In this document: piece after piece, positions 7,024 through 13,381 of the stretch
Layout of the letters: every line of letters begins with the position of its first letter
How positions within the stretch are numbered: position 1 is the first letter of the stretch
Source: CAYZWU01 sp964482235
Lineage (GTDB): Bacteria > Planctomycetota > B15-G4 > CAYZWU01
Reading direction: 5' to 3'
NCBI GenBank assembly: GCA_964482235.1
Contig: CAYZWU010000088.1
Span: 1-13,388, forward strand
Length of the DNA stretch: 13,388 bases
Notes under the pieces: model-generated
Told to the model about the DNA's origin: nothing
The model's database searches: none
Seen by the model: only the letters and a program-made list of their open reading frames with translations
Position numbers and translations under genes: made by a program

Positions 7024-8952
7024 ATGGGGAAAAGCAGTATCAGCATTGTCTGGAAGCTGAGCGCACTGATCATCCTGATCGTGTCGGTCGTGATCGCCAT
7101 TTCCGGGATCGTCAACACCCTGATCTGCTCGAAAACCTCCATCGATTCGGTGAGAACCGTGATGGAGGCCAATTCGGACTCGATCCTCCGCAGCGTGGAG
7201 AAGGTGATGACGAGCGGCGAGTTCGCCGACGGCCTCTATCATGACCTGCTGGCCGATCCGTCGGTCTACGGACGGATATGGGCTTACAGGCACAAGACCG
7301 GAGAGGCCGCTTTCGGCACCGGCGGCGCGAAAAAGAGCCGGAACGACCGCCTCTGCCAGACCTGCCACGGCCTGGAGAATCCTGCCGAAGGGCTCGCGAC
7401 ACCGAACTTTCACGAGATTGTGGATCAGGCGAACGGCGGGCGGACGCTTTTCGTCACCACGCCGATCAGGAACAGGAAGAGCTGCAGCACTACGGAATGC
7501 CACGAGAGCGAGGAGTCGATGCCGGTCCTCGGCTTCCTGGAGGCCGACTACCCTCTCGAGAACGTGGACGAGCTGATCTCCTGGAGCCGCACGCTCACGT
7601 TGATCGCCGTCGCGGCCGCCGTTCTCTGCTGCACCGGGGCTCTCTGGCTCGCCTTCAACCGCTACCTCGGCAAGTCGTTCCGGATCCTGCTCAAGGGGAT
7701 CGGCAGGATCGCCGACAACGACCTGGCGTTCCGGTTCAAGGAGGGGCGGAAGGACGAGATCGGCATCCTCGCCCGCTCGTTCAACTCCATGACAACGCGG
7801 ATCCTTGCCCACCAGGAAGAGCTGCGGAGCGCCACGGAGTACCTGGAAGGCATCATCGAGAGCTCGGCCGACATGATCATCACCGTCAATCCGTCGGGCC
7901 GGATCCAGACCTTCAACAGGGGCGCCGAGGAGACGCTGGGCTACAGGCGGGACGAGATCGTCGGCCAGCGCGTGGAGGGGCTCTTCGCCAATCCGAGCGA
8001 ACGGAACGTGGCGATCGCTCGGCTCAAGAACACGGACAACGTGCTCAACTACCAGACGCGTTTCGTCACCAACGATGGCGAGATCCTCAATGTCCTCTTG
8101 ACCCTTTCGCGGCTGCGAGATCCCGAGGGGAACGCGATCGGCACCTTCGGGATCAGCAAGGACATCACGCGGGAGCTGCTTCTTCAGAAGAAGCTGATCC
8201 AGTCGGAGAAGTTCGTGGCCATCGGCCAGGCCGTGACGGGGATCCAGCATGCCATCAAGAACATGCTCAACGCCTTGAAGGGCGGGGCCTACCTGGTCGA
8301 GATCGGCCTGAAGAACGACCAGCGCGACAGGCTCAACGACGGGTGGGACATGGTCAAGGAGGGGATCTCCCGGATCAGCAGCCTCTCGATGAACCTCCTG
8401 AACTACGTGAAGGAGTGGAGGCCCGAGCTCGATTCCGCCAACCTGGATGCGCTCCTCGGGAAGGTCCGGGACGTGATCGTGCAGTCGGCCCGGGACAAGG
8501 GTGTCGACTTCAGGATGGAGTGCCCGGAGCCGGTCCCCCGCGTGATCTGTGACCCCCGGCTGATCCACATGGCGGTGATGGACCTCGTGTCGAACGCCCT
8601 CGATGCCTGCAAGTGGAAGGATTACGAGCCGGACGATAAACCGGAGGTCGTGCTGAGCCTCTTCAACGAGTCGACGGGGCGCAAGGCGGTGATCGAGGTG
8701 CGCGACAACGGCTGCGGCATGAACGACGAGATCCGCAAGAATATTTTCGCGCCCTTTTTCAGCACGAAAAAGAAGTGGGGGACGGGATTGGGGTTGGCAC
8801 TGAGCTCGAGAATTATTAATGTACATGGAGGTAAGATCACCGTGGAGTCCGAACCGGACAGAGGCACGACCTTCCGTATCATTCTCCCTGTCGAGGGGCC
8901 CGGTGAAAAAAAGGAGAGCGGCGATGGCCAAGAAGGTTCTGATAATCGATGA
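7024..8952 (+). CDS. Membrane sensor histidine kinase with a periplasmic di-haem c domain, HAMP and PAS
   Basis: Sensor kinase of 642 aa that should autophosphorylate and pass phosphate to the adjacent regulator. Layout: short cytoplasmic start; membrane helix about 10-32; periplasmic domain 33-188; second helix 189-210; HAMP about 211-265; PAS about 270-385 (ADMIITVNPSGRIQTFNRGAEETLGY); dimerisation/H-box with His409; then a HATPase domain with N-box N524 (DLVSNALDA), G1 DNGCGM (561-566) and G2 GTGLGLA (586-592). The periplasmic part holds a classic haem c motif CQTCH (111-115) and a spaced variant CSTTECH (154-160, CX4CH). Two covalent haems would suit redox or gas/ligand sensing. The residue after the active His is Ala (QHAIKN) rather than the usual Glu. 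The ribosome site is weak (AAGAAAG), but this start keeps the first membrane helix intact. It overlaps the next gene by 29 nt. Confidence 0.9.
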   Translation: MGKSSISIVWKLSALIILIVSVVIAISGIVNTLICSKTSIDSVRTVMEANSDSILRSVEKVMTSGEFADGLYHDLLADPSVYGRIWAYRHKTGEAAFGTGGAKKSRNDRLCQTCHGLENPAEGLATPNFHEIVDQANGGRTLFVTTPIRNRKSCSTTECHESEESMPVLGFLEADYPLENVDELISWSRTLTLIAVAAAVLCCTGALWLAFNRYLGKSFRILLKGIGRIADNDLAFRFKEGRKDEIGILARSFNSMTTRILAHQEELRSATEYLEGIIESSADMIITVNPSGRIQTFNRGAEETLGYRRDEIVGQRVEGLFANPSERNVAIARLKNTDNVLNYQTRFVTNDGEILNVLLTLSRLRDPEGNAIGTFGISKDITRELLLQKKLIQSEKFVAIGQAVTGIQHAIKNMLNALKGGAYLVEIGLKNDQRDRLNDGWDMVKEGISRISSLSMNLLNYVKEWRPELDSANLDALLGKVRDVIVQSARDKGVDFRMECPEPVPRVICDPRLIHMAVMDLVSNALDACKWKDYEPDDKPEVVLSLFNESTGRKAVIEVRDNGCGMNDEIRKNIFAPFFSTKKKWGTGLGLALSSRIINVHGGKITVESEPDRGTTFRIILPVEGPGEKKESGDGQEGSDNR

Positions 8953-9373
8953 CGACCTGAGTGTTCACAAATTCCTGACCGTGCTGCTGGAAGAGAACGG
9001 CTACGAGACGGATTGCGCCGAGGACGGGCGCGCGGGCCTGGAGAAGATCCGCGAGAGCACGCCCGATCTTGTCATTCTCGATGTGATGATGCCCAAGAAG
9101 ACCGGGTTCGTGCTGTTCAAGCAGCTCAGGAACGAGGACGAGTACAAGGATCTTCCCGTCCTCATGCTCACCGGCGTGGCCGGTGTCCTCGAGGAGCTCG
9201 ACGATCAGAGCGAGGACACCATGGAGAGACCTTTCGACAGCCTCAGGGAGACCTTGAGGATGCACATCAAGAAGATGCGGGACGAGGGTCTCATCAAGCC
9301 CGACATGTTCGTGGACAAGCCGGTCGAACCCGATGCCTTCATCGAAAGAGTCAAGGCACTGATCGGAAGCTGA
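8924..9373 (+). CDS. Single-domain response regulator with an insertion before the conserved lysine
   Basis: CheY-like receiver of 149 aa, the probable phosphate acceptor of the upstream kinase. I chose ATG 8924 because AAGGAG lies 8 nt upstream and the receiver fold begins at once (MAKKVLIIDDD). Upstream in-frame codons only read the kinase tail in another frame. Acidic pocket D9/D10, phospho-acceptor D53 (VILDVMMP), T83 (MLTG) and K132 (VDKP) are all present. Between T83 and K132 there are 48 intervening residues, against about 20-25 in CheY. The extra charged stretch at about 88-126 (ELDDQSEDT to MRDEGLIKPDMF) replaces the usual alpha4 region. No DNA-binding or enzymatic output domain follows, so it probably acts through protein contact or relays phosphate. 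Confidence 0.9.
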   Translation: MAKKVLIIDDDLSVHKFLTVLLEENGYETDCAEDGRAGLEKIRESTPDLVILDVMMPKKTGFVLFKQLRNEDEYKDLPVLMLTGVAGVLEELDDQSEDTMERPFDSLRETLRMHIKKMRDEGLIKPDMFVDKPVEPDAFIERVKALIGS

Positions 9374-9385
9374 TCGCTCAGATCA
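9371..9385. other. Short convergent 3'-end junction with a small palindrome
   Basis: The response regulator TGA (9371-9373) and the ligase stop (9378-9380 on the minus strand) are 4 nt apart. TGATC (9371-9375) and GATCA (9381-9385) form a 5-bp inverted repeat around a 5-nt loop. There is no room for a conventional terminator between the genes, so transcripts from the two sides probably overlap. Confidence 0.4.
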
Positions 9386-11636
9386 CGGATCTCATCCTGA
9401 ACGACACGAACTCGTTCAGCGACCACATCGCCTTTTCAGCCGCCGAATAGGCCGGCACACCGCCTTCCTCCAGGGTGTTCACCAGCATGGAGTACATCTC
9501 CCCGGCCAGGATCGAGACGACGATCGGCTTGTGGTGGTTCTTGTACTGCCTCAGGATGCGGTGAGCCACGTTGTCCGTGTCCGCCCGGAGCTCTTCGGGA
9601 GTGGTGTGCAGAGCCACGGTGTGGGGCACCATCGAGATGAGCAGGTTGTCCACGTTGGGATCCTCGAGCAGGATCTGGATCACCTGCTCGAAGAGGGCGT
9701 CGTCGCCCATTGGCGTCAGGTCCATGAAGGGATTGATGCCCACGAAGGGCGGCAGGATCTTCTTCAGCCTCTCCTCGGTCTCGGGCGCGAAGGCGCTGAG
9801 GCTCAGCCCGCCCAGGTTGTCGGCCGCGTAGGTGCTCTCGAATCCGGCGTTCACCACGCCTGCCACGTTGCGCCCGCGCACCCTCTTCTCCTTCAGGAGG
9901 GCGAAGGTCTTGACCAGGTCGGCGAAGTCGGTGATCGAGTCGGCGATGATCAGCCCGCCCTGCTGGAAGGCGGCGCGGGCCACCTCGTAGTCGCCGGCCA
10001 TGGACGCGGTGTGCGATGCCGCGGCCCGGGAACCGGCGTCCGTGCGGCCGGCCTTGTAGACGATCACCGGCTTCTGGATGTTCTTGACGGCGTTGAAGAA
10101 ACCGCGGCCGCCGCCGGTCTTGTATCCTTCGATGTAGAGGGCGATCACGTCGATGTCCGGATCCCTGTCGAAGTAGGCGGCCAGGTCGTGGGCGCCCACG
10201 TCGATCTGGTTGCCATAGCTCACCACGACGCGCGGGCTGATGGCGTACTTCAGCTTGTCGAGAAGGGAGACGCCGAGGCCGCCGCTCTGGGTGATGAGCG
10301 CCACGTTGCGCTCCTTCTCCGTGGTCACGGTGAGATCGAACTTCCTCTTGGGAACGAAGAGGCAGTTGATGCCCGGTTCGCTGCTGGGGGGGTTGTAGAA
10401 CACGCCGAGGCAGTTGGGGCCGATCAGGCGGGTGCCCTTGCCCTTCACCAGCTCGAGGAGCCGCTCCTCCTGCGTTATCTTGCCCATCTCCGAGAAGCCG
10501 CCGGGGATCAGGATGATGCCCTTGACCCCCTTGGCCGCCGCATCGGCCACCACAGCCTCGGTGGCGGCGGCCGGCACGGTGACGATGACCAGGTCGATGT
10601 CCTCCTTGACCTCTGTCATCGATTTATAGAGGGGGAACTCCGTGTCGTTGATGACGACCTTGCCGCCCTTGGGATTGAGGAGGAAGAGATCCCTCCGCCC
10701 CATGGCGTGGAGGAGGGAGGCGATGATGTTGCCCATCTTCTGGTCGTTGCTGCCCGATATGCCGGCCACGGCCACGCCGCCGGGCTGGAAGAAGGACTCC
10801 ATGTTTTCCGTGTCGACCTCCGTTTCCATGGGGATCGACTCCTTCTTCCTCATGAAGCTGCCCAGACCGTCGATGGCCACGTGGTTGCCCTGCGCGTCGA
10901 ATACGAAGGGGTTGACCTCGAGCTCGTTGATCACGAAGCGGTTCTTCAGGCGCGAGAAGGAGGAGTAATAGGTCGCGAGGAGCGAGAACTTGTGGATCGT
11001 GTCGGTCAGGTGGGCGATGTATTCGTGGCGGCCATCCTCGACGTAGCGGGTGATGATCTTCGTGGCATCCATCATGTTGCGGCAGCCGCCGATGTCGAGA
11101 GGCGCCAGCCTCAGGACCGGGGGCGAGTAGTTCTTGGCGAAGTGCTCGGCGTCGCGGCCGCCCTTGGAAAAGGAGATCACGGGACCGAAGGCCAGGTTCT
11201 CGCGCAGGGAGATCAGGGTCTCGTGCCCCAGCTCCTGGGAGTGCGTGACGAACTCGGTGAGCAGGAAGCCGGTGATCCGGGGCGGCTCGGTGAAGGAGGG
11301 GTGGCTCGGCACCAGGTCGACCATCTCCTTGATCGCCGCGTTGACCGAGTCGGGATCGCGGCTGACCTTCCGGACTCCGTTGACGCGGCCCTTGTGCAGC
11401 ACCTGCGGGGAGACGACCTTGACCATCAGGTCAGACGCCCTGAAGGATGCGAGGTGCTTGGCAATCACTTTCTCCTTGAGCCTGATGAACCTGTGGACCG
11501 GAACCCTGATGCCCATGATCGACAGGATCTTGTAGATCTCGTGCTCGAAAAGGATCTGCCGCTTTTCCGCATCGATCGACTCGAGAAGGGCGTCGATGGT
11601 TGCCTTCCACTCCGTTGGGAACTCTCTTACTGACAT
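9378..11636 (-). CDS. Acyl-CoA synthetase, NDP-forming (acetate-CoA ligase family), ATP-grasp first
   Basis: Cytoplasmic enzyme of 752 aa, expected to interconvert an acyl-CoA plus ADP and phosphate with the free acid, CoA and ATP, or run the reverse activation. The ATG at 11636 has AAAGG 6 nt upstream. An ATP-grasp domain (beta-subunit type) fills about 20-265; FVINELEVNPFVFD (234-247) is its metal-binding strand. A Rossmann CoA-binding domain starts near 281 (FFQPGGVAVAGISGS), with GPNCLG (406-411). Succinyl-CoA-ligase-like domains follow (TQSGGLG 449-455), with the phospho-histidine H542 in AAASHTASMAGD. The two modules are in the reverse order to the E. coli YfiQ type. Acyl specificity (acetate, propionate, other) cannot be read from the sequence. 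It faces away from the Rrf2 gene across a 318-nt spacer, so shared control is plausible. Confidence 0.88.
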   Translation of the reverse strand: MSVREFPTEWKATIDALLESIDAEKRQILFEHEIYKILSIMGIRVPVHRFIRLKEKVIAKHLASFRASDLMVKVVSPQVLHKGRVNGVRKVSRDPDSVNAAIKEMVDLVPSHPSFTEPPRITGFLLTEFVTHSQELGHETLISLRENLAFGPVISFSKGGRDAEHFAKNYSPPVLRLAPLDIGGCRNMMDATKIITRYVEDGRHEYIAHLTDTIHKFSLLATYYSSFSRLKNRFVINELEVNPFVFDAQGNHVAIDGLGSFMRKKESIPMETEVDTENMESFFQPGGVAVAGISGSNDQKMGNIIASLLHAMGRRDLFLLNPKGGKVVINDTEFPLYKSMTEVKEDIDLVIVTVPAAATEAVVADAAAKGVKGIILIPGGFSEMGKITQEERLLELVKGKGTRLIGPNCLGVFYNPPSSEPGINCLFVPKRKFDLTVTTEKERNVALITQSGGLGVSLLDKLKYAISPRVVVSYGNQIDVGAHDLAAYFDRDPDIDVIALYIEGYKTGGGRGFFNAVKNIQKPVIVYKAGRTDAGSRAAASHTASMAGDYEVARAAFQQGGLIIADSITDFADLVKTFALLKEKRVRGRNVAGVVNAGFESTYAADNLGGLSLSAFAPETEERLKKILPPFVGINPFMDLTPMGDDALFEQVIQILLEDPNVDNLLISMVPHTVALHTTPEELRADTDNVAHRILRQYKNHHKPIVVSILAGEMYSMLVNTLEEGGVPAYSAAEKAMWSLNEFVSFRMRSVI

Positions 11637-11860
11637 GACGTACCTTTATTCATTAAATACCAGTATATTAAGCTGCCTCTCCTTCAGCGGCACCCGGTGG
11701 GGACGGCTGGGGAGATTCCCGTTTTTTCAATCTAAACGGAACCCTGATTCTACCCTTTCGCGATCTAGAGTGAAACGTATCTGATAAATATTGAGCTTTC
11801 GTTCATGGCCTCCTTGCTGATCCGGATTGGTGTGAGGGAAAGTTTTTTTGATATTTCTCG

Positions 11861-11889
11861 TTGAATTCCCAGAAATTATACCGTATTTA
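11861..11889 (+). promoter_or_regulatory. Candidate sigma70 promoter for the Rrf2 regulator
   Basis: TTGAAT (11861-11866) and TATTTA (11884-11889) are separated by exactly 17 nt, with an AT-rich stretch upstream (TTTTTTTGATATTT). They lie 65-95 nt before the ATG. Rrf2 regulators often control themselves, so an operator could overlap here; I see only a weak ATAC/GTAT symmetry spanning 11878-11893. Confidence 0.45.
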
Positions 11890-11905
11890 GTATTTCCTGC
11901 TATAA

Positions 11906-11924
11906 AAGAGGGAAAAGCTCTCTT
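11906..11924 (+). other. Small hairpin in the Rrf2 leader
   Basis: AAGAGGG (11906-11912) pairs with CTCTCTT (11918-11924) across the 5-nt loop AAAAG: seven pairs including one G-U. It lies between the candidate promoter and the start codon, about 30 nt before the ATG. No U-run follows, so a terminator is unlikely. Confidence 0.3.
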
Positions 11925-11954
11925 GATGCGCTTGTTCGATTGACGAGGTATATC

Positions 11955-12431
11955 ATGAAAATATCAACCCGATGCAGATATGCGGTCCGAGCTCTTCTTG
12001 ATCTGGCTCTCCATTCAAACGGAAACCTGGTGCTTCTCAAGGATATTGCGAAGCGGCAGCAGATCTCCATCAAGTACCTGGAGAGTATCTTCTCGGCACT
12101 CCGGAAGGCGGGAATCATCAAGGGGATCCGGGGCGCGAAGGGGGGGTATCTCCTTCTCAAGAAGACGTCCGAGGTCACGATCTACGACATCGTCTTCACC
12201 ATGCAGGGCTTCATAGCCCCGGTGGGCTGCATCGACGATGCCTGCACCTGCAACAGGACGGAGGAGTGCGTCACGAGAGAGATCTGGGATGATCTGACCA
12301 ACAGCATTGCAGACACGCTCAAGCGTTACACTCTTGCCGATCTGGTTTCACGGCACGGCCGGGGCCAGCGGGAGCGCGACGAGCTCTCCTCGGCCGCGGA
12401 GCCAGGTGGGCTGTCTTCTCGTGTATCATGA
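11955..12431 (+). CDS. Rrf2-family transcriptional regulator with a four-cysteine cluster
   Basis: DNA-binding regulator of 158 aa. The ATG at 11955 follows GAGG by about 7 nt and gives the family's standard start MKISTRCRYAVRALLDLA. A winged helix-turn-helix covers about 1-75: LLKDIAKRQQISIKYLESIF is the recognition region, and GIRGAKGGYLL the wing. Residues 92-105 carry four cysteines, C92-x4-C97-x-C99-x5-C105. In IscR, Cys92, Cys98 and Cys104 bind a [2Fe-2S] cluster, so a metal or Fe-S cluster sensing redox, iron or nitric oxide is likely, but the target is unknown. The last ~25 residues (from RHGRGQRER) extend past the usual fold and lie inside the overlap with the convergent sigma gene. 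It is divergent from the acyl-CoA synthetase gene, a possible regulatory target. Confidence 0.88.
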   Translation: MKISTRCRYAVRALLDLALHSNGNLVLLKDIAKRQQISIKYLESIFSALRKAGIIKGIRGAKGGYLLLKKTSEVTIYDIVFTMQGFIAPVGCIDDACTCNRTEECVTREIWDDLTNSIADTLKRYTLADLVSRHGRGQRERDELSSAAEPGGLSSRVS

Positions 12432-13098
12432 TCAGCACGGCGATCTTCTCCCTGCTTCTCATCAGAATCACGCCGACGTTGGACTCGCTCACGCCTGTCC
12501 GTTCCGCGATCTCGCGGATCGCTAGCCCCTCCAGATAGAAGAGGCGCACGATCTCCCTGTCGCGCGCCGATAATCCTGTCGCACCATGTTTCAGGATGTC
12601 GAGGATCTGGTCGAGGAGCCGTTGCGTGGCGGCCTCGTCCTCCCTCTTGATCAGGAGGTCGAGCAACGATTGGCCGTAGCGCTTTGACGGGAGGGTTTCG
12701 GGGAGGCCGGTGAATCGGGGGTGCTTTCTCTTTTCTTCCATCGTCATGTTGAAGACGACCTTGAAGCACCAGGGGAAGAGGTAGCCGAGGAGCGCCTCTT
12801 CCCGCGGGGCCAGCACCTTCCTGGACAGAAGGGCGTACATGCGATTGACCGCGTCCATGGGTTCGATGTTGGTGTTCAGTTCCTGGATGAGCTTGCGGCA
12901 GTAGGCGGTGAAGAGGGGGAGGGTGAGCAGATAGAAGCTTTCGAAGAACTCTTCCCTGGCCGTCATGCGGAACCGTCGCATCAGGCTGCGCCCCACTTCC
13001 TCGTAGTTGTCGAGGCAGAGGGGCGGCGAGTCCTCTTCCTGGGAGGAAAGCAGGAGCCTGCGGGCTCTGTCGAGCCGTTCCTGAAAAGATAACCCCAT
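12319..13098 (-). CDS. ECF-like sigma-70 family RNA polymerase sigma factor
   Basis: Sigma factor of 259 aa. I prefer the ATG at 13098: AAAGG lies 6 nt upstream, and the alternative TTG at 13119 would sit almost at the predicted transcript start. Region 2 appears to span about 50-125 (FFESFYLLTLPLFTAYCRKL to MTMEEKRKH). Region 4 is clear at 176-220: GLSARDREIVRLFYLEG, then the helix-turn-helix LAIREIAERTGVSESNVGVILMRSREKI. Residues 1-50 and the arginine/proline-rich tail 231-259 are outside the family fold, making it longer than most ECF factors (about 170-200 aa). Region 2 is poorly conserved to my eye. No anti-sigma gene is adjacent in the window; the neighbours are the tRNA upstream and the convergent Rrf2 gene. 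Its last 113 nt overlap the Rrf2 gene on the other strand. Confidence 0.8.
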   Translation of the reverse strand: MGLSFQERLDRARRLLLSSQEEDSPPLCLDNYEEVGRSLMRRFRMTAREEFFESFYLLTLPLFTAYCRKLIQELNTNIEPMDAVNRMYALLSRKVLAPREEALLGYLFPWCFKVVFNMTMEEKRKHPRFTGLPETLPSKRYGQSLLDLLIKREDEAATQRLLDQILDILKHGATGLSARDREIVRLFYLEGLAIREIAERTGVSESNVGVILMRSREKIAVLIMIHEKTAHLAPRPRRARRAPAGPGRAVKPDRQECNA

Positions 13099-13128
13099 AC
13101 CCAGCCTTTCCTTCTTCAACTGCAGGTC

Positions 13129-13157
13129 ATCCTAAAGGTTGCCGGGAGGGCGTTCAA
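13129..13157 (-). promoter_or_regulatory. Candidate sigma70 promoter of the sigma factor gene
   Basis: On the minus strand TTGAAC (13152-13157) and TAGGAT (13129-13134) are exactly 17 nt apart, each matching consensus at 4 of 6. Transcription would start near 13122, leaving a leader of about 25 nt that contains the AAGGAAAGG ribosome site. This supports the ATG at 13098 over the TTG at 13119. Confidence 0.45.
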
Positions 13158-13251
13158 AAGGAAATTTCAGCGCAGGCCCCGAAATTGAAGGATTGCGGCT
13201 CGGAAGCGTTCCTCGGGGGTTATTTTTTTTCAGAAAAAAGTGAGAGCGCTG

Positions 13252-13281
13252 TTGACCAGTCAAAGCCGATAGGGGTACCAT
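13252..13281 (+). promoter_or_regulatory. Promoter of the initiator tRNA
   Basis: TTGACC (13252-13257) and TACCAT (13276-13281) with an 18-nt spacer, 24 nt before the mature tRNA. A/T tracts (TTATTTTTTTT and GAAAAAAG, about 13220-13240) precede the -35 like an UP element. The GCCGC just after the -10 resembles the GC-rich discriminator of growth-rate-controlled stable RNA promoters. Confidence 0.55.
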
Positions 13282-13304
13282 AAGCCGCTGATAAAAACTG
13301 AGAA

Positions 13305-13381
13305 CGCGGGGTGGAGCAGTCTGGCAGCTCGTCGGGCTCATAACCCGAAGGTCGCAGGTTCAAATCCTGCCCCCGCTACCA
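13305..13381 (+). tRNA. tRNA-fMet (anticodon CAT), initiator
   Basis: A 77-nt cloverleaf with encoded CCA. Acceptor CGCGGGG/CCCCGCT, D-stem GAGC/GCTC with loop AGTCTGGCA, anticodon stem TCGGG/CCCGA with loop CTCATAA (anticodon CAT at 13339-13341), variable loop AGGTC, T-stem GCAGG/CCTGC with loop TTCAAAT, then ACCA. Initiator hallmarks are present: three consecutive G-C pairs at the base of the anticodon stem, the A11-U24 pair in the D-stem, and an unpaired 1-72 position. Here 1-72 is C-U, whereas E. coli has C-A. Only 7 nt follow before the window ends. Confidence 0.96.

Larger units (their letters stand above)
11637..11954. other. AT-rich divergent intergenic region between ligase and Rrf2 genes
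   Basis: 318 nt without a convincing gene, clearly more AT-rich than its surroundings in the right half. It holds the ligase ribosome site, a TAGAAT hexamer on the minus strand (11747-11752) that could be a ligase -10, and the Rrf2 promoter candidate at 11861-11889. It also holds a leader hairpin at 11906-11924. A 13-codon frame on the minus strand (11765-11806) was not accepted. Confidence 0.6.

Noticed and set aside
5368..8931. 1187-codon open frame on the minus strand spanning the rhomboid and kinase genes
   Set aside because: It is antisense to the well-supported kinase and out of frame with the rhomboid. The translation is rich in Arg, His and Asp and shows no domain; long stop-free frames are expected in high-GC DNA.
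9531..11633. 700-codon open frame on the plus strand opposite the synthetase
   Set aside because: It is the antisense mirror of a convincing enzyme gene, with low-complexity Val/Asp/His/Gly composition and no recognisable motif.
11765..11806. 13-codon leader frame upstream of the synthetase, preceded by AAGGAGG
   Set aside because: The AAGGAGG lies only 2 nt from the ATG, too close for normal initiation, and the peptide shows no attenuator pattern.
13215..13245. T/A tracts before the tRNA as a rho-independent terminator
   Set aside because: No GC stem lies directly before the T-run, and the position upstream of a good -35 fits an UP-like element better.
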